A DNA stretch of 64,000 nucleotides, taken from positions 248,001 through 312,000 of the forward strand of contig JAACJK010000112.1 in assembly GCA_013368325.1 (NCBI GenBank). Direction: 5' to 3'. Both the position numbers and the translations under genes were made by a program. The DNA is from Ephemerocybe angulata. Taxonomy: Eukaryota > Basidiomycota > Agaricomycetes > Agaricales > Psathyrellaceae. Below are positions 55,968 through 64,000 of the stretch, piece after piece; within the stretch, counting starts at the first letter, position 1; every line of letters starts with the position of its first letter. A model generated the notes under the pieces. The model was given only the letters and a program-made list of their open reading frames with translations, was not told the origin of the DNA and ran no database searches.

Positions 55968-56111
55968 GAGGACTTCGCACTGCCCCATTATTCCTGTAGG
56001 AGTTCAGTAGGAATTCCAGTGAAATTCCAGTGAACTTTCTGAACTTTCACTGGAATTCCACTGAACTCTCCTGCCAAATTTTGAGTTCTGATTTTCTACC
56101 AGAGTTCAGTT
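55968..56111. mobile_element. Family B left end, truncated
   Basis: Terminal 144 bp with CAGTAGGAATTCCAGTG-type repeats and AATTTTGAGTTCTGATTTTC, matching the right side of 33166-33866 in inverted orientation. It stops exactly where the deleted KDZ element begins. Confidence 0.65.
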
Positions 56112-57780
56112 GAGGACTTCGCACTCTCCCATAATTCCCACAGGACTCCAGGTAGACTTCCGCCGGAAGTCCGGTGGACTTGCTGGACTTCCGGTGGACT
56201 TCCTGGACTTTTGCTGGACTTTTTGTCCGGTAAGGGGGTGAAAGTGCCCTGAACCAGAGTCCAGCAGAGTCCGGCAGGGTCCAGTACAGTCCAGTAGGAG
56301 TCCAGTGGGACTCCAGTACCTGCCAAAGCAGAGTCCGGCAGGTGTCCGGTCCAACTGGAGTCCTGCCGGTCCAATGGACTGTCCAGCTAGACTCCGGGAG
56401 CAACCAGACAGTCCGATAGAAGTCCAGCTGGACTCTTTGCAGGCCAACTGGACGTCCAGTAGGAGTCTGGTAGGTCAACTGGACGTCCAGCAGGAGTCCG
56501 GTAGGTCACTACAAGTCTCATTACAGCACTGAATAGAATAAAGACTGTTCTTACTAATTAAAAAAAAAAGGCCACACTGGGATTTGAACACTGAGCCTCA
56601 GCATAGGAGGTAGGCGCATAAACCAACTGCGCCATATTGCAATTAGAAAATAGACGGCTTGCTATCCTTGTGGGGTGGTTATTGGTTGGGCACTATTCGA
56701 TAAGTCTGAATCTCCTACCAAGATTCTCAAGTTCCTTCAGCACATCTTTCCTACCCCCGAGTTCAAGCCCAGCTACATCTGCATTGACAAAGGTTGCCAG
56801 GTTTTCAGAACTGCTATCACTAATGGCAGTTTTGAACGACTTTGGTCCAACTCTAGGTTTATTGTCGACACCTACCACTACAACAACCACAAGCGCTCTG
56901 ACGAGCTGTGCCAAACTTGGTGCAACCCTACTCCTATGGATGGCAGCAACCCCAACCTTGTCATTCAGGAACTTGACCGTGCAGGAGTTCTCCAGTGGAA
57001 GCGCGCGTTCAATACACAGGCATCTGAGCAGCTTAATTCATGGATTGCTGGTTACGAGCAGATTTTAAAGCGCATGACTGTTTCTAACTTTTATTGGTTT
57101 TTACATTCCGTTTTATACCTTCTTACGAAATGTGTTCTTCAGAAGCAGGCTGATCGTCAGATAGGACTTGTTATTGCAGATCTTGGTGTTGATGTAGATG
57201 ATACCTTGTAAATTTCCTCTTCTATGTTCTTATTATCTTTCTTGTTTTTCCAAGCTCTCGCTAGCCTTATGTTGTTATAATATTTATATTTTCAGTTTTT
57301 TCAAGTATTAGTACTGCTGAGAGAAATTCAAACACAAGTCCAGCAGATGTCCAGCATGGAGTCCACCAGGAGTCCATCAAGGAGTCTATCAGGAGTCCAT
57401 CAAGGAGTCCATCAGGAGTCCAACAGAGTCTACCAGGAGTCCAACAGAAAATCATTATACATGTAAATCATTGCAATAAGCAGTAAATTATAAAAGTCCC
57501 ATAGGAGTCCAGCTAGACTCCAACTGGACTTGAACTGGACTTTCAAGTTTCAACCGGACTCAACCGGACTCAACTGGACTTTACCGGACAAGCTGGACTT
57601 CTGTTGGACTTCTATTGGACTCCTGTTGGACTTCCGTTGGACTTCCGGTAGACTTCTAATAGACTTCCAATAGAAATGCACCTTTTATGGTAAGTCCGGC
57701 AGAAGTCCATTGGAAGTCCACCAGAAGTCCAACGGACAAGCCGGAGTCCTACAGGACTCCTGGGGGAGTGTGAAGTACAG
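56112..57780 (+). mobile_element. Internally deleted KDZ derivative, 1669 bp
   Basis: Both ends and both subterminal arrays of the 13768-21129 element are present in inverted orientation, about 98 percent alike by eye. The middle, corresponding to about 14897-20598, is gone: the tRNA-like module at 56563-56637 is joined through AATTAGAAAATA to the 3' part of the transposase frame. No target duplication: the left flank is family B sequence (GTTCAGTT), the right flank copia (TCACCTCC). Non-autonomous. Confidence 0.85.
56675..57211 (+). pseudogene. KDZ transposase C-terminal remnant, 178 codons
   Basis: Open frame from VVIGWALFDKSE to LGVDVDDTL, nearly identical to the last 178 residues encoded at 14337-14873. 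It keeps ICIDKGC, VDTYHYNNH and SEQLNSW but lacks the N-terminal and cysteine-cluster regions, so it cannot act alone. Confidence 0.85.
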
Positions 57781-58302
57781 TCACCTCCAACAATGCTGCG
57801 TCCATCGAGAGTGCGACTCTACCTGTTGCTGAGGCGGCCTACGCGATTTTGATGTGCCCACCTGACTTGCAGCTCTGGCATGAGCAGCTCTTCACCACAA
57901 CTCTGCGGACATCCACAAGCTCAAGATGCACTCTATGCCTTTCCCTCCCCTGGCCATCGTGCCCTCGTCCCTTGAGCTCATTCACTCTGACCTCTGTGGC
58001 CCTTTCTCTGTGTCTACTCCAGAGGTTTATCACCACTGGGTCTTGTTCATCGATGACTTCACACGCTACTGCATCGTCTACATGCTCCACAAAACTGGGG
58101 CCTTCAAAAGCTTCAAAGTGCTTGCAGAGACCCAGGTAGGCCGAAAGGTCAAGTCTCTGCATGATGACAAGGGAGGGGGGTACATGTCCTCCAAGTTTGA
58201 CACTTTCTGCGATGCTGAGGGCATTCAGAGGCGCCATACCATCAGAACCGTCCCCAGCAGAATGGAGATGCAGACCGAGTGAACCACACTATGCTAGAGG
58301 AT
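57781..58302 (+). mobile_element. Copia integrase fragment
   Basis: Matches the integrase part of the 45.7-50.5 kb copia element in opposite orientation: SLELIHSDLCGPFSVST, WVLFIDDFTRYCIVYM, KVKSLHDDKG, ending MLEDVT (about 58287-58302). The reading frame shifts near 57930. Interrupted at its 3' side by the LINE tail. Confidence 0.8.
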
Positions 58303-58305
58303 GTC

Positions 58306-58346
<41 letters not shown>

Positions 58347-58400
58347 CTATTTGATATTCCAGGGCGCAGAGGGAGACCGGTCGTAAACTACTACAGTGTA
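58303..58400 (-). mobile_element. LINE 3' tail in copia fragment
   Basis: Forty T residues (poly-A on the minus strand), then about 58 bases matching the untranslated end at 41586-41640 (AATATCAAAT...TTTACGACCGGTCTCCC on the minus strand). It sits directly after the copia codons for GAGGATGTCAC. Confidence 0.7.
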
Positions 58401-58700
58401 ATATGCCAGGCTAGGGGAAGGCTCACCATTGCCCATAATGGTCGAACTGTCCATGGTTCACCCAATGGTTGAGGGACCTCTTAGTTACCATTTTGCCTCA
58501 AATTAATATACCTAAAAGGTAGGTTCAACCAGGTGACTGAGGTGCCGAAGGTACAAGCAAGTTGGATGGTGGTGGTGGAAGCATGAACGCCGGCGGTAAG
58601 ATCCATCATCTAGAGATTGGAAACAAACAGCACCCCAATATATACGGCAACAGAGACCTGTATCCAGGCCCCAGCAAGTCCGATCAGCACTGTTGGAAAG

Positions 58701-59270
58701 TTACACCATCCCCTGTGAGGGTCGTACTGAATAAAAATGATGTGAATAGCAAGCGTATTGTGAACAAAAATGAAGAGAGTTCAGTACCCTAGAACTCGCC
58801 ACAATCTTGCTGAGGTCAGCATTGCATTGGAAAATCAGATCCCCTTCAAGACCAGGGGTGTTTTTTAGTTCCAGAATCGTACAACTGAATTTACCACTGG
58901 CAGTCGACCAGCAAGTGTCGGGTTCAATGTCGTCAGCAAAGCAAAGTTTCTTATTCCAACCAGTGGCTGGCCCCAACATACCCTCGATGGGCGGCTTGAT
59001 TGCAAATTGACAGGCCTTCTCATTGGGATAAGACTCCGTGGCTAGGGCTATGTATTCCTGAGCCATCCGAATGGTGGATTCATTGGGTAGCCAGTAGCTC
59101 TCGAAGCATTGTTGAAGGTGGCCAAGGGGGCCATTGAAGAGGGCGGCAGGCAGGTGGTTTTTATAAACATTCCCGGAGAAGAATGAACTCAGTTCCCCAG
59201 AACTCCTCACCATGAAAGACGGAGCAATTTTGGAAGGCAATTTCTTCTTGACCTTCTCATCGAGGTCTAC
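58701..59270 (-). pseudogene. Possible kinase-family N-terminal exon
   Basis: A 179-codon frame whose N-terminal side continues upstream (DLDEKVKKKLPSKIAPSF). It contains NESTIRMAQEYIALATES, GWNKKLCFADDIEPDTCW and ILELKNTPGLEGDLIFQCNA. I recall similar E/LxKN-x-GxEGD-x2-FQ segments at the start of a multicopy Agaricomycete kinase-like family, but the kinase domain is absent. A donor-like GGTACT lies just after LSKIVAS (about 58795). Low certainty. Confidence 0.35.
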
Positions 59271-59338
59271 AACTGGTTAAAATTACGGTTAAACACAGAG
59301 AGTGTGTGGGATACACACCTCTCCTAATTTCCCTGGCG

Positions 59339-59372
59339 TTATATATATATATATATATATATATAATAATAA
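59339..59372. repeat. AT microsatellite
   Basis: (TA)n for about 26 bases followed by (ATA)n. Confidence 0.9.
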
Positions 59373-60365
59373 TAAGAACTCTATGATGTATAGTCATCAG
59401 TAGTGCCTGCTTTCCTGGTGGATTCATCTAGACTGTTTAGTTTGAGTCCTGCTAGACAATACTTCAATCAATGTCCTGCTGGAAAGTTTAGTAGTCACTA
59501 AACCATGGCTTGGCTGGTCCTGGACTTCTATAGGGCTCCTACTGAACTTTACCGAACTCTCCTGGAAAGTAGTGAACTAGCAACATATTGCTGCCTAGGC
59601 TTGGGCTCACTATTACTATCCTTTTACTAAGCTGGCACCATGGTGCTCTTTCTGGCAGAAGGCAGTAAGAGTCACAAGCTCCTTAGTCTCTCTTGTCATC
59701 ATGTCCTGCTAGAGCAAGACAAAAGTTTAATAGCACTCCTTCAGGCTCTTGCTAAAACACCTACCTCCTCAGTTTTAGACTGTCCAGGACCTAGGCAGAC
59801 CCTGACCTAACGGTAAAGGTGCTGCTGTGTTGTCCTAGCCCTCATCGGCCACAACCCTACTGAATAATTCAGGAGTATACAGTCATATAAAAGTTTTAAC
59901 AAAATTTTGAAGTAAAAAAATCAGGCAGGGCTGTTGGACTTCTAGCCCTTCTGAACATTTTCACAAAAGCTTGACAGATGGCTTATCTCTCTGGTAGTAA
60001 TGCTTGAGCATTCTGCGATTATTCTTGAGTTGCTCCCCGCTTATCCTGTCTGCTGTCTTGGATACCTCTGAACACAGAATTGGAAGTATTTTGCTGCTAC
60101 AAATCCACTCTCAATTCACAGGTCAATGCCATCCTTGATTGATTGGACTAACTTCTCGTAGTCATCAGGGCTGAGCAGTAAAAGGGAAAAGCAAAGGGAC
60201 TGAGCTGAAGCCAAAGCCAAAGCCAAAGCCTCGCTTATCGACGTTGAAAGAGATGAAGCATAGATTTTTTCGGGACAAAGCTGCTAAAGGGAGGGGGAAG
60301 AGCGAAGTCACAGTGGTGAGCATCATCAAGCTCCCTTTCCACTTATCTCACTAGTCTTCTCTTAG
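59373..60365. other. Composite interior; family B-like scraps, no gene
   Basis: Fragments such as ACTCCTACTGAACTTTACCG (about 59536) resemble family B subterminal units. A AGCCAAAGCCAAAGCC short tandem lies near 60210. No coding signal. Confidence 0.4.
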
Positions 60366-60429
60366 TGGACCTGGTGAGTTTCCCGTGTTGAGTCAAATTA
60401 AGCCGCAGGCTCCACACCTGGTGGTGCCT

Positions 60430-60472
<43 letters not shown>
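60366..60472 (-). rRNA. 18S rRNA fragment, 107 bp (pseudogene)
   Basis: On the minus strand it reads GGGAGTATGGTCGCAAGGCT, then AACTTAAAGGAATTGACGGA and CTGCGGCTTAATTTGACTCA, ending ACTCACCAGGTCCA. This is the universally conserved core of eukaryotic small-subunit rRNA, including the binding site of the common 907R/926R primer. It differs from the expected sequence at only a few bases, for example a run near GGAAAGGCACC and an inserted or changed base in CCAGGTGTGGAG. Homology stops sharply on both sides, so it is an integrated fragment, not a functional gene. Confidence 0.9.
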
Positions 60473-60540
60473 TGAGCTGACCTTGCTGACCCCAGGTTGG
60501 CCCCCTGAGCTGAACCTGCTGACCCCATAGGTTGGCCCTT
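60473..60540. repeat. Two-copy 33-bp tandem repeat
   Basis: TGAGCTGACCTTGCTGACCCC...GGTTGGCCC occurs twice in a row with small differences, directly beside the rRNA fragment. Confidence 0.75.
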
Positions 60541-61270
60541 GAAAGTCCAGCTTGTCCTTGATGTTATGATCTACATTGATGAACCCTGTGCCTGTGTCAT
60601 TATGACATCATTGATGGTATCTGTGCCTGATTTGCATGACATCATTGATGGTATCAGCATACACAACAAAGGCACTCTTGACTGCAACCATGCGGGATGC
60701 TCATGGTTCTGGAATTCAAATCATCTATTTCAGGCACCACTGTGAACAGACACTGGCCCACCCCTCTCGATATGTGCAGCCACTATCATATTGCTCAGAT
60801 ACATGTATGCATTCTCTTTCACAAGGACACCTTTCTGCTCCTTCTTATTGAAAACAAGACTATCTTTAACAAGACACTGTTTTCTGACATTAGTGCCCAG
60901 CTCGTAGCAGAGACAATCACTGTCTTCTAATTTAGTAACAGGATGTGTACTGAGACTTTGTGTGCACATATCTGGTACCACACCCACATTCTACATTATC
61001 TCTGTCACTGAGGAACTTAGCAACACTATCACTACTTCCCCCTATGCTCATCCAAAGTCCACTATACCATTGGCAACTACATATCAGCTGCTGTGTTATT
61101 GTTGTAATTGGCCAATTCATGTACTTGCTTCGCCAGCCTCAAGTGTAATTGTATGGGTTTTTTTTTGTTCAATCCCTACAATGGTCACAATGAAATACTG
61201 AACTCCTTCTAAACTGAACTCTGGTGGAAAATCAGAACTCAAAATTTGGGAGTTCAGGAGAATATTGCAA
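60541..61270 (+). other. Unassigned coding-like debris
   Basis: Several short frames with protein-like composition (HYHIAQIHVCILFHKDTF, NKTLFSDISAQLVAETIT) but many stops. No family recognised. A family B internal scrap (AAAATCAGAACTCAAAATTT) lies at 61230-61250. Confidence 0.3.
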
Positions 61271-62164
61271 AGTTGATGCCCAGAAATAGTTTTCACAGTA
61301 AGGATGTAAACACGATTGCTGTAGGTCTTAGTTATTTTATAGTATCAGTACTACAAAACAATGACAACGGTATTATATAATAAATATGATGAGCCTTTGC
61401 TACTGATACATACTCTTTGCTGCAGCTGTCTCTCCTCATGATATCACCCCCCATTCGCTGGTTGCAATGATCAAGATGACAGAGTCAGTGTGCTGCTCTG
61501 CCTTGAACATGAACCTGCTTTGAATTCTTGTGGAGTTTTTGGCTCAGCAAAATAGCAGCAAAAGTTCATGGTAGAATTGTTCAAATTTATCAAAATAGCG
61601 AGATGCCAACCTCTTGAGCTCGGGGTGGAAGAGAGTGCTGTATCCAAAGATCTTCAATGCTATAGACATTAGAATACTACAGACTATACCTTAAACCCAG
61701 GAGTCCATCGCTTGATCTGTATGAGAAACAAGAGAAACACATGTGAGATCCTTGTATGAGTGGAAAATTATACTATCACCATTCCAGAGACAAATTGCAA
61801 TTCTTATCTCAAGTAGACACAGCTCACCCCTAGTGCAACTCAAGAATTAGAAGACGATATAGATCTCCATGTTCTTTTGGTCTCAGTGCACAATAGTGAC
61901 AACATTGAAGTTAACAACAAAGCTATATTGCTGAGTTGGAGAACTTCAACTCATACTCAAGGATTATATGTATAACATGGGGTGCAATACAATAATCACT
62001 CACCTTTAGAACATCACCAATATGGGCACATTGCACCCTGACTCAGGGGGGCATGGGCAGAGTTGTGAATGACTTTAGCATTCCTGCATTTAGTTCTATC
62101 CTCATCTCTTTAACTTTCCAGTACCTTAAAATTATTGGGACATGCGGAATTCAGGATGCAGTAC
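61271..62164. other. Composite interior; nothing recognised
   Basis: A/T-rich; no motif-bearing frame. Confidence 0.35.
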
Positions 62165-62345
62165 ACATCATGAGGGGGTGGTTTACAACCCTAACCTTAT
62201 CATCCAGAAACACAGGTGCACAGGAGTTCTCCAGTAGAAGTGTGCCTTCAATACTTAGGCATCTGAGCAGCTTAATTCATGGATTGCTGGTTACGAGCAG
62301 ATTAAAATTTAAAGTACATGACTATTGCTACTTTTTATTGAGGAC
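62165..62345 (+). pseudogene. KDZ transposase scrap
   Basis: Contains ASEQLNSWIAGYEQI and upstream NP.L.IQ...GVLQ in the same order as 56952-57070, with stops and indels. A decayed piece of the same transposase family. It ends where a family B end begins. Confidence 0.75.
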
Positions 62346-62400
62346 TTTGCACTGCCCCATTATTCCTATAGGAGTTCAGTACACTGGAATTCCTCCCACA
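62339..62400. mobile_element. Isolated family B end
   Basis: GAGGACTTTGCACTGCCCCATTATTCC-type terminus with about 35 bases of subterminal sequence, then unrelated DNA. The third left-type end inside the composite. Confidence 0.6.
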
Positions 62401-62407
62401 AGCTGTA

Positions 62408-62736
62408 ATGCTTCGACCAGCATCAGCACAGGCCATTGCGAAGAGCGAACCTATCCCTTGCAACCCACAGGCTCTTAACAGGGTGGCACAATTGTACCCC
62501 CTTGTGCAGAGGCTTGGCTCTACTCCAGTGAATGCTAGTTCAACAGCCAGCATTTTGATGAAAGATATCAAGGTGATTGATGTAGAGGAGCTTGATGGAA
62601 AGAAATTTCTTCGATATGTTGATCCCTCCTGGGCACCATCACTATACTGTGACCTCTTCACTGAGGATTTGATTTCTAGGTTCTTGGAGAAGACTGACTC
62701 TAACATGCGGAATTCAGGATGCAGGTACTGCAGTAC
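62408..62736 (+). pseudogene. Unassigned open fragment cut by a family B end
   Basis: An open frame from LRPASAQAIAKSE through IKVIDVEELDGKKFLRY to ISRFLEKTDSNMRNSG. It is protein-like but of unknown family, and it stops being plausible where the short family B element begins at 62737. Confidence 0.35.
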
Positions 62737-63456
62737 GAGGACTTCACACTGCCCCATTATTCCTGTAGGAGTTCAGTACACTGGAATTCCTCCAGGTCAA
62801 CTAGAAAGTTCAGCAGGACAGTTCCTATAGAACAGTTCTACAGGACACCAGCAAGATATGAGAAAAACATGAAGGTATTTTTACATAAATGGATAGCCAT
62901 CATAATTTGATGCTGATATCATCAAAAACTTACCTAATATTTGAAGGAATGGTGCCAAAAAATGCAAAATACTTTCCGAACATCGAGTTTTGAGATAAAA
63001 ATAGACTATGTGCAGATTATAATTTCTGCAGTGGGCTGAGTTCTGAAACATGAGTATAAGAATATTATGAAAGACAATGTCTATAATAGGAAAAATGATG
63101 AAAAAGACATCGCAATGATTAGTCAGCCTGTATGAGAAGCATCAAATGAAATAAACGAATAAAGCTTTGTATCAATCACCATCGGTTCAGCAAGAGTTCA
63201 CTGGAAGTCCAGTGAAATATCAGTGGATTTCTACTGAACTCCTACTGAACATACTGAACTGAACTGAACATTCTGGATTCCTGTAGGAATTCCAGCAGAA
63301 GTCCAGTGGAAGTTCACTGAACTTCCACTGAACTTCCGCCAGACTTTGTTTCATAAAATCACTTTTGGCAAAAGTTCACTGGAATTCATTATTCCACTGG
63401 AAGTTCACCAGTCCTACAGGAGTCCTACAGGAATCCTGGGGGAGTGTGAAGTACAG
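62737..63456. mobile_element. Short family B element, 720 bp
   Basis: The left end is GAGGACTTCACACTGCCCCA; the right end, read inward, is CTGTACTTCACACTCCCCCA. Subterminal CAGTGGAAGTTCA units and an A/T-rich core match 33166-33866 in inverted orientation. Its right end is also the right end of the composite, next to the target duplication; its left end has no duplication beside it. Confidence 0.7.
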
Positions 63457-63898
63457 CATGGTCGTCGAGGTAGTTTCGGGTCACCTGCGAAGATATCTGC
63501 TGATTCTTGCAGGCATGAAGTGCTTTCTGGAACTCGAAGAGAGAGGTGAAGCCTACAAGAATGAGATTTCGGCGCTGTATCCGCTGACGACTTCACGTAC
63601 CTGCTGCTTGAACGGCTGCCAGGACAGACCGTACACCATCCTCCTCCCTTTTCCTTTCTGCTTCCTCTCGCATTCGCTTTTCGTTTTCACGCTTCTCCGA
63701 AAGCTTCTCCTGGTATGCTGCACTCGCAATGGCCTGCTCTTCTGCAGTTATGGTCTTGAATACTCGTCGTTTCTTGGTGGTGTGAGGCACGCCGGGGGTG
63801 TACATGGCCTGGATCTGGAGCCCGCCGTCGTTTTCTTTCGCTGACTTTCGCTTAGAGCGAGCCGAAACAGCGGGTAGTGCGTTGGGAGGTAAATCCAT
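63457..63898 (-). pseudogene. DUF6589 protein, N-terminal exons (split gene)
   Basis: ATG at 63898-63896 (MDLPPNALPAVSARSKRKSA). Exon 1 is 63898-63601, with a nuclear-type basic KKRRVFKTIT and a long charged helix (YQEKLSEKRENEKRMREEAE). A 48-nt GTACGT...TGTAG intron follows, then exon 2 from 63552 (FTSLFEFQKALHACKNQQ, VTRNYLDDH). Exon 2 is cut at 63457 by the composite element; its continuation is at 55958 and below, in the same frame. The N-terminal half is undamaged, while the distal part has stops. Confidence 0.7.
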
Positions 63899-64000
63899 TG
63901 TATTTGAAGGCCGTAGTGGAGAGGTAGTGAGAGTACAAGAAACAACGCGACGCGCCGTGGTTGGAAATGGGCACCATCAAATCCCCGTATGGAAGGCGGC
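63899..64000. other. Upstream region of DUF6589 gene
   Basis: Only 100 bp remain before the window ends. No TATA-like box is seen. Confidence 0.3.

Larger units (their letters stand above)
55968..63456. mobile_element. Composite KDZ-like insertion, 7489 bp
   Basis: The left end is GAGGACTTCGCACTGCCCCA; the right end, read inward, is CTGTACTTCACACTCCCCCA. CATGGTCGT occurs directly outside both ends (55959-55967 and 63457-63465), a 9-bp (or 8 plus one chance base) target duplication. The insertion splits a coding exon of the DUF6589 gene, and the reading frame resumes across it. Contents: a 144-bp family B left end, an internally deleted KDZ element, a copia piece, a LINE tail, a kinase-like exon, an 18S rRNA fragment, KDZ transposase debris, and a complete short family B element forming the right edge. 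No transposase of its own is visible, so it was probably moved in trans. Confidence 0.75.

Noticed and set aside
56104..57788. Target duplication around the deleted KDZ derivative
   Set aside because: Left flank GTTCAGTT and right flank TCACCTCC do not match in any register.

Overview
The window is nuclear DNA from a filamentous basidiomycete, almost certainly an Agaricomycete. Evidence: short spliceosomal introns of about 50-70 nt, a fungal-type fatty-acid-synthase beta subunit relic, KDZ transposons with CxC5/CxC6 cysteine clusters, a DUF6589 protein, Tad/jockey-like LINEs and copia elements. All identifications come from reading the sequence against remembered family signatures; no database search was run.

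Layout. (1) 1-13.5 kb is mostly host genes: a broken calpain-like protease (about 1.4-2.1 kb, +), a five-exon SUV39/Clr4-type SET-domain methyltransferase (3918-5274, +), a tail-to-tail MYST-type acetyltransferase with an apparent deletion of its acetyl-CoA loop (5298-6975, -), a WD40 protein with a C-terminal membrane segment (7780-9181, -) and unassigned genes to 13.25 kb. (2) 13.48-22.7 kb is a relic of the FAS beta subunit, split by a 7362-bp KDZ transposon (13768-21129) with terminal inverted repeats and a perfect 8-bp target duplication. The element carries an apparently intact two-exon transposase (708 aa) and a second, eight-exon gene (725 aa). (3) 23.2-27.1 kb holds two unassigned minus-strand genes. 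(4) 27.4-34.8 kb is a graveyard of tRNA-like modules, subterminal-repeat arrays, a LINE 3' fragment between 117-bp direct repeats, and a short element here called 'family B'. (5) 34.8-41.0 kb is a nearly full-length LINE (both ORFs, poly-A, 11-bp target duplication) inserted in a small inverted-repeat element. (6) 41.5-50.5 kb has a LINE tail, a permuted RBR ubiquitin-ligase fragment, a decayed minus-strand LINE and a decayed copia element with one LTR. (7) 50.6-64 kb has a broken zinc-finger gene of transposon type, a RecQ C-terminal fragment and a DUF6589 gene (minus strand, 63898 down to 53462) cut in two by a 7489-bp composite element (55968-63456) flanked by a 9-bp target duplication.

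The most interesting structure is that composite: its outer ends resemble KDZ ends and it carries unrelated cargo, namely a 1.67-kb internally deleted copy of the 13.8-kb KDZ element, a copia integrase piece, a LINE tail, a possible kinase-family exon and a 107-bp piece of nuclear 18S rRNA. Both large insertions sit in already decaying protein genes, and both kinds of element show the same design: short TIRs, arrays of roughly 10-bp subterminal repeats and, in the KDZ element, internal tRNA-like modules.
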